DNA from: DATDAH01 sp963823495
GTDB taxonomy: Bacteria; Actinomycetota; Acidimicrobiia; Acidimicrobiales; DATDAH01
Assembly (NCBI GenBank): GCA_963823495.1
Contig: CAWGLV010000001.1
Coordinates: 1,426,001-1,490,000 of the forward strand
Reading direction: 5' to 3'
DNA length: 64,000 nt
Within the stretch, counting starts at the first letter, position 1; each line of letters begins with the position of its first letter. Below, in pieces: positions 42,163-49,826 of this stretch. A model generated the notes under the pieces. The model searched no databases and was not told the origin of the DNA. It saw nothing but the letters and a program-made list of their open reading frames with translations. Made by a program: the position numbers and the translations under genes.

Positions 42163-43194
42163 TCAGGTCGGCGCGGTCTCCTCGGCACCGTCGTCGTCGG
42201 CGCGCCCGTTGTCGTCGTGGGGCTGGACGACGAAGACCCGGAGGCGGTCAAAGCCCTGGAGGCGGCGGATCGAGTGGACCCGCTGGGCCTCGATCGACCC
42301 CTCCTCGGCCAGCGCCCTCGCCACGGTGGTGTCCACCAGCACATTGCCCGAGCGGACCACGTCGACCAGGCGGTGGGCCAGGTTCACCGGTCGGCCGAAG
42401 ACGTCCCCCTGGCGCAGCACCACCGGCCCGGCGGCGACCCCCGCTCGGAGGGGCGGTAGTCCGTGGTGGTCGCCGACCTCGGCGACGAGGCGCAGCGCGG
42501 TCCGGGTCGCCGCGACGGGGTCGGGCGAGGCGAACATGACCTCGTCGCCCAACATCTTGACGACCCGACCGGACTCCTCGGCCACGACGTCGCCGGCGGC
42601 CTGGGTGAAGACCTCGATCAGGTCGCTGAGCTCGCGTACCTCCAGGTGGTTGGCCATCTTGGTGAACCCCACGAGGTCGGCGAACCCGACCGCCCGTGTC
42701 GGCAGGAGGTCGTCGGGGTCCTCGCGGTCGACCAGCACGGCGTTCTCCACCGCCGCCAGGAGGTGGCGCCGGTAGAGGTAGACGAGGAGGTCGTCGAGGG
42801 TCGGGAGGACCTCGCTGACGAGCACCTGGACCCCTCCCAGGTCGCGCTGGGTCGGTGTGATCATCTCGAGGTTGGACGCGGCGATGGTGGCCAAGGCCTG
42901 GCTCATCACCCGGGTCTGGGCCCGCAGGGAGTGGTCGTCGAGGACGCCGGCGGCCCGGAGGGCGAGGGAGGCCCGGAGCGCGGCGACGTCGCGGTCGGTG
43001 AACGCGATCTCGTCGTCGGGCATGTCGGGGAAGCCCATGGCCCGCCAGAGGTCCTCGGCGGTGTCGTGGTCACAGCCGGCCAACGTGGCGACCTCGATCG
43101 AGTTGTACCGGCGTTCCCCGTCGAGCAGGGCGTCGGCGGCGAGGTCGAGCAAGGCTTGGCGTTCGGCTTCGGAGGTCTTCGCCGGGGCGCTCAT
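42163..43194 (-). CDS. Class III adenylate/guanylate cyclase with N-terminal regulatory domain
   Basis: 343 aa. The N-terminal part (about 10-155) is helical, with YNSIEVATLAGCDHDTAEDL and a following all-helical stretch like the adenylate-cyclase regulatory domain of mycobacterial Rv1264-type enzymes. The catalytic domain follows: VGFADLVGFTKMANHLEVREL (metal Asp), VKMLGDEVMFASPDP (second metal Asp; Lys in the purine-specifying position), LRAGVAAGPVVLRQGDVFGRPVNLAHRLV and a normal C-terminus. It should make cAMP. ATG 43194 is supported by a TAGCGT hexamer 6 nt upstream. It converges on the molybdopterin oxidoreductase. Confidence 0.88.
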   Translation of the reverse strand: MSAPAKTSEAERQALLDLAADALLDGERRYNSIEVATLAGCDHDTAEDLWRAMGFPDMPDDEIAFTDRDVAALRASLALRAAGVLDDHSLRAQTRVMSQALATIAASNLEMITPTQRDLGGVQVLVSEVLPTLDDLLVYLYRRHLLAAVENAVLVDREDPDDLLPTRAVGFADLVGFTKMANHLEVRELSDLIEVFTQAAGDVVAEESGRVVKMLGDEVMFASPDPVAATRTALRLVAEVGDHHGLPPLRAGVAAGPVVLRQGDVFGRPVNLAHRLVDVVRSGNVLVDTTVARALAEEGSIEAQRVHSIRRLQGFDRLRVFVVQPHDDNGRADDDGAEETAPT

Positions 43195-43200
43195 CACGGC

Positions 43201-43206
43201 ACGCTA
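43201..43206 (-). promoter_or_regulatory. Leaderless-type -10 hexamer for the cyclase
   Basis: Coding-strand TAGCGT ends 6 nt before ATG 43194; no Shine-Dalgarno is present. Confidence 0.45.
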
Positions 43207-43302
43207 ACCGGCCCTTGCCTCGGGCCCGGACCTGGGTCAGGATCGGGGGGCTTCCCCGGTCGTCGCTTCCCCCAGCGACCACTCCATCGACCCGGAGAAG
43301 CC

Positions 43303-43731
43303 ATGTCCGTTCCCCAGCGCCTCGGCGCGGCCGCCCTCGCGGCCATCCTGCTGACCGGAGCCGCCGGCCTCGTCGCCGCAGCCCCGGCCGGCGCCACCAC
43401 CGGTCACGGTGCAGTGGCCACACCGGCCAACGGCACCGCCCATCCCTGGTCCACCGACGGTTGCTCGGCCGCGCCCGAGCGCGGGCCGAGTTGGGACTTC
43501 CATCACGCCTGCATCCACCACGACGGTTGTTACCGCGGCCACTGGCGGAGCCGGCGCACCTGTGACGGTTGGTTCCTCCGCGACATGAGGGCGTCGTGCC
43601 GGGTGCTGCACCCCTCCGGTGTCGTTCGTCGGTGGGCCTGTCGCGGGGTCGCCTCCGTCTACTGGGCCGCGGTGCGGGCCTTCGGGGCCTCGGCCTATCA
43701 CCACCGGGTGGTGGGGGCACCGGTCAACTGA
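43303..43731 (+). CDS. Secreted prokaryotic phospholipase A2
   Basis: 142 aa. Signal peptide (LGAAALAAILLTGAAGLVAA, likely cut after PAGA) followed by a small disulfide-rich domain. DGCSAAPERGPSWDFHHACI and HHDGCYRGHW contain the Cys-x3-His-Asp active-site type of the prokaryotic phospholipase A2 family (the Streptomyces violaceoruber group), with matching cysteines in RRTCDGWF, RASCRVLH and RRWACRG. It should release fatty acids from phospholipids outside the cell, usually with calcium. GGAGAA precedes the ATG. The role, nutrient capture or interaction with other cells, is unknown. Confidence 0.85.
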   Translation: MSVPQRLGAAALAAILLTGAAGLVAAAPAGATTGHGAVATPANGTAHPWSTDGCSAAPERGPSWDFHHACIHHDGCYRGHWRSRRTCDGWFLRDMRASCRVLHPSGVVRRWACRGVASVYWAAVRAFGASAYHHRVVGAPVN

Positions 43732-43775
43732 CCGGGGGCCGGGGGTGGCGGGCGGGCGAATGAAGCGCCTTCTGT

Positions 43776-44537
43776 TCACAACCTGCCCGCGTCCGTGACG
43801 CGCTTGAGGAACTGCCGGGTCCGCTCGTGGCGGGGCTGCTTGAAGAGCGTGGCCGGCGGGCCCTCCTCCAGGACCCGGCCCTCGTGCAGGAAGGCCACCC
43901 GGTGGGCCACGTCGCGGGCGAAGCCCATCTCGTGGGTGGCCAGCACCATGGTCATGCCGCCCACGGCCAGATCGCGGATGACCGCCAGCACCTCGCCCAC
44001 CAGTTCGGGGTCGAGGGCGGAGGTGACCTCGTCGAGCAGGAGCAACTCGGGGCCGGTGACCAACGCCCGGGCGATGGCGGCCCGCTGCTGCTGGCCACCG
44101 GAGAGCCGGTCCGGGTAGTCGTCGACCTTGTCGGCGAGGCCGAGTCGGTCGAGGACCTCACGGGCCTGGGCCTCGGCGTCCTGGCGGCCCAACCCGTGGA
44201 CCCGGCGCGGGGCCAGGGTGACGTTGGCCAGCACGGTCATGTGGGGGAACAGGTTGAAGGACTGGAAGACGATCCCGATCCGTTGGCGCACGGCGTTGGC
44301 GTTGGCCCCGTGACCGCTGACGAGCTCTCCGTCGAGGTGGATGGTGCCCCCGTCGATGCGCTCGAGGAGGTCGACACAGCGCAGGAGGGTCGACTTCCCG
44401 CACCCGCTCGGCCCGATGAGGGCGACCACCTCGTGTTCGGCCACCGAGAGGTCGATGCCGTCCAGGACGGCCTTGGGGCCGAAGGACTTCCGCAGGTCGC
44501 GGACCTCGAGTCGGGCCGTCCCGGGCGGAGTGCTCAC
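43776..44537 (-). CDS. Polar amino acid ABC transporter ATP-binding protein
   Basis: 253 aa from the GTG at 44537, overlapping the permease stop as GTGA. Walker A GPSGCGKSTL, Q-loop IVFQSFNLFPHMTVLANVTL, signature LSGGQQQRAAIARAL, Walker B LLLLDEVTSALDPELV and H-loop ATHEMGFA. The NLFPHMTVLANV and HEMGFARDVA segments are typical of the GlnQ/polar amino-acid importer subfamily. It powers uptake with the adjacent permease and binding protein. Because the permease has lost one base, the first part of the permease is in the same frame as this gene, so one 551-codon open frame spans both. Confidence 0.93.
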   Translation of the reverse strand: MSTPPGTARLEVRDLRKSFGPKAVLDGIDLSVAEHEVVALIGPSGCGKSTLLRCVDLLERIDGGTIHLDGELVSGHGANANAVRQRIGIVFQSFNLFPHMTVLANVTLAPRRVHGLGRQDAEAQAREVLDRLGLADKVDDYPDRLSGGQQQRAAIARALVTGPELLLLDEVTSALDPELVGEVLAVIRDLAVGGMTMVLATHEMGFARDVAHRVAFLHEGRVLEEGPPATLFKQPRHERTRQFLKRVTDAGRL

Positions 44538-45431
44538 GCGATCGTCTGGCTCCGGCGCCGGCGGTCCCGGGCCGTGTACCAGTCCGCGAAGCGGGCCACC
44601 GGCACGCTGGCCAGCAGGAAGAGAACGGTGGCCGCCACATACGAGGTGTAGTTGAACGTGCGGGAGGCGTAGATCTCGGCCTGCCGGACGGCCTCCCGGA
44701 TGCCGAGCACGCTGACCAGCGCGACGTCCTTCTGGAGGGAGACCAAGCCGTTGAGCAACGCCGGGATGACGTTGCGCACCGCCTGGGGGAGCACGGCGTA
44801 GCGCAGGGCCTGCCACTGGGTGAGGCCCAGGGCCCGCGGCGGCGGACCGCTGGCTCTCGTGGACCGATTCTATGCCGGAGCGGTAGACCTCGGCGGTGTA
44901 CGCGGAGTAGGAGAGGACCAGAGCGGTGACCCCCCAGAAGAGGGGGTCGGTGGGGACACCGTCGAGTTGCAGGGCGGGGACGCCGAAGCCCAGGAGCAGG
45001 ATCACCAGCAGCAGGGGGATCCCCCGGAACAGGTCGATGTAGAGCACCGACAGGAACCGGAGCGGGAAGAAGGCCGGGCCCCGAAGGTTGCGGATCACCG
45101 CGACCAGCATGGCGAAGACCAGGATCACGGCCTGGGCGACCACGAAGAGCTTCAGGTCGAGCCAGAACCCGGAGAGGACGTCGGGGAAGGACGCCCGGAA
45201 GTCCTCGGGGTTGAGGAACTGGTCCCGGACCTGGGGCCAGGCCTCGCTGCGCAGGACCAGACCCAGGATCAGCCCGAAGACGACGATCGTGCTGAAGAAC
45301 GCCACGAGGGCGCCCCGGGCCCCCTCTTCACGGAACTCGGCCCGCAGTGAGGCGAACCGGCCCGGGGGCAGTGGTGGCCCGGAGCCCACCCCGTCGGCGA
45401 CAGCCGCGGGATCAGCCCCGGGTCCCACCAC
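44534..45431 (-). pseudogene. Polar amino acid ABC permease with a single-base frameshift
   Basis: The first part (VVFGLILGLVLRSEAWPQVR, LFVVAQAVILVFAMLVAVIR, LRFLSVLYIDLFRGIPLLLV, TAEVYRSGIESVHESQR) is a normal HisM/GlnP-type permease. It goes out of frame near 44841, in the GCCGCCGCGGGCCCTG region of the coding strand, while the rest continues in another frame (LGLTQWQALRYAVLPQAVRN, NGLVSLQKDVALVSVLGIRE, up to RDRRRRSQTIA). Adding one C after GCCGCCGCG restores AARALGLTQ. Either a sequence error in a GC run or a true inactivation; both halves are otherwise well preserved, which favours an error or a very recent event. Confidence 0.8.
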
Positions 45432-45453
45432 CTGCTCCGTCAGTGCAGCGGCG

Positions 45454-46317
45454 TCACTCGGACAGCGTGGGAATGCCCCCGCCGCCGCTCAGCCACTCCT
45501 CCTCGAGGGCGGCCAGGGTGCCGTCGGCCTCGAGGGCCGCCAGCGCCTCGTTGACACAGGGGACCAGGGGGCTGCCGTCCTCGAACAGCATGCCCAGCTC
45601 CTCGGACTCGCCGACACGGGGCAGCACCCCGACGATCGCAGAGTCCGGGATCTCCACGGCGGTGATGAAGTAGGCGGTGGGGAGGTCGAAGACGAGCCCG
45701 TCGACCTGACCGGCGTCGAAGGCGGCCTTGGCCGCGGCGTTGTCGTCGAAGACCGCGGCCTCGGAGTCGGGCTGGATGACCTCGTCGATGTAGTCGAGGC
45801 TGGTCGTGCCGATGGCGGCGCCCAGCTGGTCGTCCTGCAGGTCAGCGAGGCCGGCGGCCTCGGCCACGGTGGAGTCCTCGGCGGCGACGAGGGCCTGCTC
45901 GACCTGGTAGTAGCCGTCGGAGAAGTCCACGACCTCGTCCCGTTGCGCGGTGATCGAGTACTGCTGGATGTTGAAGTCGTAGTCCTTGGCGCCCGGGGCC
46001 ACGGCCTCGTCGAAGCCGGTGCGGACCCAGACGACGTCCTCCTCGGCGACGCCCAGCTGGTCGGCGACGGCGTACACGAGCGCGGACTCGAAGCCCTCGC
46101 CGGTGGTCGGGTCGTCGTTGCCCTCGGCGTCCACGCCGTTGATCCATGGCGGGAACGCAGGCTCGCCGGTGGCCACGGTCAGTGTGCCCTCGGTCTCGAG
46201 CGGCGGAGTGTCACAGCCGGCCGCCGTGCTGCTCTCCTCGCTGTCGTCGCCGCAGGCGGCGGCGAGAAGGCCGAAGGCCAGCAGCAGCGCGGCCAGGGTC
46301 CGGAGCTTCTTGTTCAC
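45454..46317 (-). CDS. Amino acid ABC transporter substrate-binding lipoprotein
   Basis: 287 aa. Lipoprotein signal AALLLAFGLLAAAC, then an SBP_bac_3 periplasmic-binding fold: LTVATGEPAFPPWINGVDAEG, TGEGFESALVYAVADQLGV, YDFNIQQYSITAQRDEVVDF, SDGYYQVEQALVAAEDS and GAAIGTTSLDYID. It captures a polar amino acid for the following permease and ATPase genes (same strand, 22 bp gap). GTG start with GGGAGGA 6 nt upstream. Substrate identity not resolvable; a glutamine/glutamate/histidine-type ligand is likely. Confidence 0.92.
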   Translation of the reverse strand: MNKKLRTLAALLLAFGLLAAACGDDSEESSTAAGCDTPPLETEGTLTVATGEPAFPPWINGVDAEGNDDPTTGEGFESALVYAVADQLGVAEEDVVWVRTGFDEAVAPGAKDYDFNIQQYSITAQRDEVVDFSDGYYQVEQALVAAEDSTVAEAAGLADLQDDQLGAAIGTTSLDYIDEVIQPDSEAAVFDDNAAAKAAFDAGQVDGLVFDLPTAYFITAVEIPDSAIVGVLPRVGESEELGMLFEDGSPLVPCVNEALAALEADGTLAALEEEWLSGGGGIPTLSE

Positions 46318-46347
46318 GGTGTTGTCCTCCCAGGTGAAGGCGAAACC

Positions 46348-47124
46348 TTACTCAGCAACCCGCAATTCGGCCTCTTCGTAGGCCACCACGGGGACGAACC
46401 CGAGCCCGTCGTAGAGGGCGCGGGCGCCGTGGTTGTCCGAGCCCACGTTGAGGCCGACGATCGGGACGAGGTCCAGCAGTCGCCGGGCCAGGGTCGCGGT
46501 CAGGGTCCGGGCGAGGCCCCGGCGCCGGTGGGCGGGGTGGGTCAGGACGTTGCCCAACGCCGCCACCCCGTGGTGCTCGGAGATCACGTGCACACCGGCG
46601 ACGGCGACGAGCGCCCCGTCGACCCGGATGCCGCCGTAGAAGCCGGTGTCGAGCAGCGACGGGACGAAGAACGCGCTGGCGTCGCCACCGGTCTCCCGTA
46701 GGGCGAGGATCTCCCCGGTGGCCTCGCGACCGAGCCAGGTGACCCGGGGGTCCGGGGGCGGGAGGCGGCCGTCATCGGGAAGCCGCATCTTGACGTGCGG
46801 GATCACCCAGTCCGCCGCGTAGCCGGGGGCCAGTCGTGCGGCCAGCCCGGCGGGGCCGGTGATGACGAAGTGCCCGGGCAGGTCGGGGGCCAGCGACCCG
46901 AGGAGGTCGAGGGTGCCCTGGTCGGTGGCGGCATCGGCCGCCACGGCGTAGAGCACCGGTGCCCCGGATCCCAGGTCCAGCACCCCCACCACGGCGTCGC
47001 CCTCGCGGTACCAGGTGGAACGGCTCCAGAACGGCTCCTCCAGGTCCGCGAGACCGTAGGGGTGCACCTCGGGGTGACGGCCGTAGACCTCCGCCAACTC
47101 GGCGGGATCGGTGACCTCGTTCAC
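46348..47124 (-). CDS. GNAT family N-acetyltransferase
   Basis: 258 aa from the GTG at 47124, which overlaps the upstream stop as GTGA. The C-terminal half has the acetyl-CoA motif: VAVAGVHVISEHHGVAALGN, VLTHPAHRRRGLARTLTATL (R-x-x-G-x-A pattern) and LNVGSDNHGARALYDGLGFV. The N-terminal half is a second, degenerate GNAT-like part (FWSRSTWYREGDAVVGVLDL), as in FeeM/GCN5-related two-domain enzymes. Acceptor unknown. It is translated with a SnoaL-like protein. Confidence 0.85.
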   Translation of the reverse strand: MNEVTDPAELAEVYGRHPEVHPYGLADLEEPFWSRSTWYREGDAVVGVLDLGSGAPVLYAVAADAATDQGTLDLLGSLAPDLPGHFVITGPAGLAARLAPGYAADWVIPHVKMRLPDDGRLPPPDPRVTWLGREATGEILALRETGGDASAFFVPSLLDTGFYGGIRVDGALVAVAGVHVISEHHGVAALGNVLTHPAHRRRGLARTLTATLARRLLDLVPIVGLNVGSDNHGARALYDGLGFVPVVAYEEAELRVAE

Positions 47125-47471
47125 CACTCCTCGTCGATCCACCATTCCGTGAACTCGCGGCAGCGACCGTCGTCGGTGAGGCGGATCACCCAGAGGTTGC
47201 GGAAGGCACGGCTCTCGGCCGCGTACTCGGTCCGGCCTTGGATGACCGACAGGTCCGGTGACTCGATGACGGGCTCCCAGTCGAAGGTCCACGACCCCGG
47301 CTCGTCGCCGATGTCCTGCCAGTTCTCGACGATGGCGTCCCGCCCGACCCACTGCTCGTCGCTGGTCTGGGGGTCATAGACGGCGTCCTCGGTGAAGAGG
47401 TCGGCGATCTCCTCGGTGGCGCCCGACGTCCAGGCCCGCAGGTAGCCGTCCATCCATGCCGCGAGGCTCAC
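47121..47471 (-). CDS. SnoaL/NTF2-like protein
   Basis: 116 aa. Cone-shaped alpha+beta barrel pattern: WMDGYLRAWTSGATEEIADL, FTEDAVYDPQTSDEQWVGRD, AIVENWQDIG and RECREFTEWWIDEEW-like end (GRCREFTEWWID). SnoaL-like proteins may be small isomerases or hydrolases, or only ligand-binding. GTG start; stop overlaps the GNAT gene. No catalytic assignment is possible. Confidence 0.82.
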   Translation of the reverse strand: MSLAAWMDGYLRAWTSGATEEIADLFTEDAVYDPQTSDEQWVGRDAIVENWQDIGDEPGSWTFDWEPVIESPDLSVIQGRTEYAAESRAFRNLWVIRLTDDGRCREFTEWWIDEEW

Positions 47472-47516
47472 GGGCGCAGCCTCGCCGGAGTGGGCCGAGG
47501 CGTCAAACGACCGGGC

Positions 47517-48254
47517 TCAGCCGGCGCGCAGGACCAGGCCCCACACGACCACGGTGAAGCAGGATCCGGCCACGAGGGTGAACGTGTGCCACACCTCGTG
47601 GTAGCCGAAGGTGGCGGGCCGGGGATTGGGCCAGTTGGTGGCGAACCCGACGGCGCCCACGGTGTAGGCGAGCCCACCGGCGACGATCAGTCCCAGGTAG
47701 AGGGGGCCCAGGCGTTCGGCCAGGGAGGGCGCCGACAGGGCTGCCGCCCACCCCATGAGCAGGTAGAGGGTGGCCCCGACGCCAGGTTTCTGGGCCAGCC
47801 CGGCCATGCCCAGGACGACGCCCAGGGTGGCGCCGGCCCAGATGCCGACCAGGGTGATCATCGCACCGCCCCCCTGGAGCCCGAGCACACAGATCGGGGT
47901 GTAGGTGGCGGCGATGAGCACGAAGATCATCGAGTGGTCGAGTCGTCGCATCCAGCCGCGGGCCCGCTCGGACCATCGGCCGCGGTGGTAGGCGGCGGAG
48001 GTGCCGTAGAGGGCACTGGCCCCGAGGGAGTACACGAGGGCGGCGATCTTGGCGGGTCCGGTGTCGGCCACCGCGACGAGGGCGAGGCCCAGGGGGATCG
48101 AGACCAGGAAGGCGATCTCGTGCATCACACCCCGGAAGCGGGGCTTGAGGGGCTGGGGCGGCGGGACCAGCGTGTCGACCATCGTCCTCCCGTCGGTTCC
48201 GGTGCCGGTCATGTGAGCCGCAGCGCGCGTTTCGCCGATCGTCGGGAGCGCCAT
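47517..48254 (-). CDS. Haemolysin III / PAQR family membrane protein
   Basis: 245 aa, seven predicted TM helices. HEIAFLVSIPLGLALV (first His), SAAYHRGRWSERARGWMRRLDHS and the last conserved TFGYHEVWHTFTLVAG form the metal-binding PAQR/YqfA pattern; the family comprises possible membrane hydrolases similar to ceramidases. The first ATG, 48254, is chosen because TAGTCT lies 7 nt before it, in the leaderless pattern; ATG 48182 with GGAGG is an alternative internal start. Confidence 0.88.
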   Translation of the reverse strand: MALPTIGETRAAAHMTGTGTDGRTMVDTLVPPPQPLKPRFRGVMHEIAFLVSIPLGLALVAVADTGPAKIAALVYSLGASALYGTSAAYHRGRWSERARGWMRRLDHSMIFVLIAATYTPICVLGLQGGGAMITLVGIWAGATLGVVLGMAGLAQKPGVGATLYLLMGWAAALSAPSLAERLGPLYLGLIVAGGLAYTVGAVGFATNWPNPRPATFGYHEVWHTFTLVAGSCFTVVVWGLVLRAG

Positions 48255-48261
48255 CGGTTCG

Positions 48262-48267
48262 AGACTA
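48262..48267 (-). promoter_or_regulatory. Leaderless-type -10 hexamer for haemolysin III
   Basis: Coding-strand TAGTCT ends 7 nt before ATG 48254. The divergent arfB has its own TACCGT at 48285-48290, so the two start sites lie 42 bp apart with separate hexamers. Confidence 0.4.
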
Positions 48268-48296
48268 CGCGTGGGGTCACTGGTTACCGTCGCAGG

Positions 48297-48707
48297 GTGA
48301 CCGATGTCCTACGGGTGGGGCGCCTCCAGGTGCCGCTGAGCGAACTGACCTGGCGCTTCGACACGCCGGGCGGCCCCGGCGGACAGCACGCCAACCGGGC
48401 CGCCACCCGGGCCGAGGTCCGGTTCTCGGTGGCCGAGTCACCGTCCCTGACCGAGGCCCAGCGGACCCGGCTGCTGGCCCGCGTCGGCGCTGTCGCCGTG
48501 GCGGCGTCGGCCGACTCCCGTTCCCAGTCCCGCAACCGGGACCTGGCCCTCGATCGGTTGCGTTCGCTCCTGGGTGAGGCCCTGGCCGAGGAGCGCACCC
48601 GGCGCAAGACCAAGCCCAGTCGGGCGGCCAAGCGCCGTCGCCTCGACAGCAAGCGCCGACGCAGCGAGGTCAAGAAGACCCGGGGTCGTGTCCGCCCCGA
48701 CGACTGA
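48297..48707 (+). CDS. arfB: Peptidyl-tRNA hydrolase ArfB (ribosome rescue)
   Basis: 136 aa. The GGQ-type catalytic motif is intact in RFDTPGGPGGQHANRAATRAE, followed by ARVGAVAVAASADSRSQSRNR and a basic tail (RRKTKPSRAAKRRRLDSKRR) that in YaeJ/ArfB enters the mRNA channel of stalled ribosomes. It releases peptides from non-stop complexes. The start is GTG with TACCGT 6 nt upstream (48285-48290) and no Shine-Dalgarno. Confidence 0.92.
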   Translation: MTDVLRVGRLQVPLSELTWRFDTPGGPGGQHANRAATRAEVRFSVAESPSLTEAQRTRLLARVGAVAVAASADSRSQSRNRDLALDRLRSLLGEALAEERTRRKTKPSRAAKRRRLDSKRRRSEVKKTRGRVRPDD

Positions 48708-48720
48708 TCCGGCCCGGGCC

Positions 48721-48934
48721 TAGCCTCTCGGGCATGGCCTCGGCGATGAAGCTCCACTCGGCCCGGGCGGCGGTGGAGGTCGCCCTCGACGCCGTCCAGC
48801 TCGTCGGCGGCAACGGCTCGAGGTCGGAGTTCCGGGTCGAACAGCTCGCTCGGGATGCCAAGGTGTTGCCGATGGACGCCGGCACCGGCGAGATCCAGAT
48901 CACCCACATCGCCTGCGACCTGCCGGGTCGCTGA
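48721..48934 (+). pseudogene. C-terminal acyl-CoA dehydrogenase remnant
   Basis: A 66-codon frame from ATG 48734 matches only the last helix bundle of an acyl-CoA dehydrogenase: ASAMKLHSARAAVEVALDAV, QLVGGNGSRSEFRVEQLARD, AKVLPMDAGTGEIQ. The catalytic Glu of the usual YEGT(S)EIQ motif is replaced (DAGTGEIQ). Nothing upstream encodes the other 300 residues. Remarkably, a TAGCCT hexamer stands 7 nt before the ATG, as in intact leaderless genes here. Probably a remnant that has acquired or kept a promoter; expression of a small peptide cannot be excluded. Confidence 0.7.
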
Positions 48935-48947
48935 GAAGGAGCACCCC

Positions 48948-49235
48948 ATGGGTTGTTGCGCCCTGATCCTGGCCAGTTGGATCTCGCCCCGGTTGGTCCT
49001 CTTCATCATGTGGGTGTTCGGGGACCGGCTGAGCTTCGCCTTCGACTCGTTCTGGGCGGGCCTGGCCGGCTTCCTGATCCTGCCCTGGACCAGCTTGTGC
49101 TGGGCCCTGGCCTATGCGCCCATCGGCGGGGTCAGCGGCATCGGGTGGGTGCTGGTCGCCTTCGGCCTGCTGGCCGACCTCGGCACGTGGTTCGGCGGCG
49201 GCCGCGAAGGCCAGCGCCGCTACGTCGACGCCTGA
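48948..49235 (+). CDS. Small membrane protein
   Basis: 95 aa, ATG 48948 with AAGGAG 6 nt upstream. Hydrophobic throughout: CALILASWISPRLVLFIMWV, WAGLAGFLILPWTSLCWALA and GWVLVAFGLLADLGTW suggest three membrane segments, ending in a short basic tail (GGGREGQRRYVDA). Similar short proteins starting MGCC occur in actinobacteria, without known function. It converges with the TetR gene at a stop-containing palindrome. Confidence 0.8.
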   Translation: MGCCALILASWISPRLVLFIMWVFGDRLSFAFDSFWAGLAGFLILPWTSLCWALAYAPIGGVSGIGWVLVAFGLLADLGTWFGGGREGQRRYVDA

Positions 49236-49253
49236 GCGACGCCCCGATCAGGC
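49230..49253. terminator. Palindrome spanning two convergent stop codons
   Basis: GCCTGA (49230-49235) and TCAGGC (49248-49253), each with a stop codon, around 12 nt. Possible shared transcript end for the small membrane protein and TetR genes. Confidence 0.35.
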
Positions 49254-49826
49254 CCGGAGGCCGTCGAGCACGAGGTCGACGATGCGCTCGAGTTGCGCGT
49301 CGTCGGCGGGGCGGCGCAGGAGGAGCCGCTCATAGAAGAGCGTGCCCCCCACGAGCTGGGCGGCCAGCCCCGTGTCGATGTCGGGTCGCAACTCCCCGGC
49401 GGTGATGCCCTGTTCGATGATCGAGCGGACGGCCTCGCGGCGCTCGTGGGTGTAGGCGGCGGACAGCTCCGCCAACTCGGGGTCGGACTCCGCGGCATCG
49501 ATCAGGGTGGCGATGATCCGGCTCCACCGGTGGTCCCGCAGCTTGGTGGCGAGCCCGCCGGCGAGGGCCAACAGGTCCGTGCGGACATCGCCCGACCTCG
49601 GCGAGTCGTCGTGGCCGACACAGCCGTGGAAGGCGTCGAGCAGCAGCTGGGCCCGGCTCGGCCAGTGGCGGTAGATGGTCGTCTTGGCCACACCGGAGCG
49701 CTCGGCCACGGCCTCCACCGTGGTCCCGCCGTGGCCGACTTCGCCGAGCAGGTCCACCGTGGCGCTGAGGACAGCCGCCCGGGACCGGGCGATCCGGGGG
49801 TCGGCGGCCTCCTCCTCGGGGGTCAT
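49248..49826 (-). CDS. TetR family transcriptional regulator
   Basis: 192 aa. N-terminal HTH: RIARSRAAVLSATVDLLGEV, GGTTVEAVAERSGVAKTTIY and RHWPSRAQLLLDAF (recognition helix KTTIYRHW). The C-terminal ligand domain is typical of the TetR_C_33-like group. The ATG overlaps the MFS stop as ATGA, so it is the second gene of a drug-efflux operon, and the 25-bp palindrome upstream of the MFS gene is its likely operator. Ligand unknown. Confidence 0.93.
   Translation of the reverse strand: MTPEEEAADPRIARSRAAVLSATVDLLGEVGHGGTTVEAVAERSGVAKTTIYRHWPSRAQLLLDAFHGCVGHDDSPRSGDVRTDLLALAGGLATKLRDHRWSRIIATLIDAAESDPELAELSAAYTHERREAVRSIIEQGITAGELRPDIDTGLAAQLVGGTLFYERLLLRRPADDAQLERIVDLVLDGLRA

Noticed and set aside
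39147..42344. A 1065-codon leftward frame through the molybdopterin oxidoreductase
   Set aside because: Only its last 227 codons (the lipoprotein) have normal protein character; the rest is antisense to a clear enzyme gene.
43776..45431. A permease-ATPase fusion protein of 551 aa
   Set aside because: The continuous frame results from a one-base indel; the region between the two parts is out-of-frame permease sequence, not a real linker.
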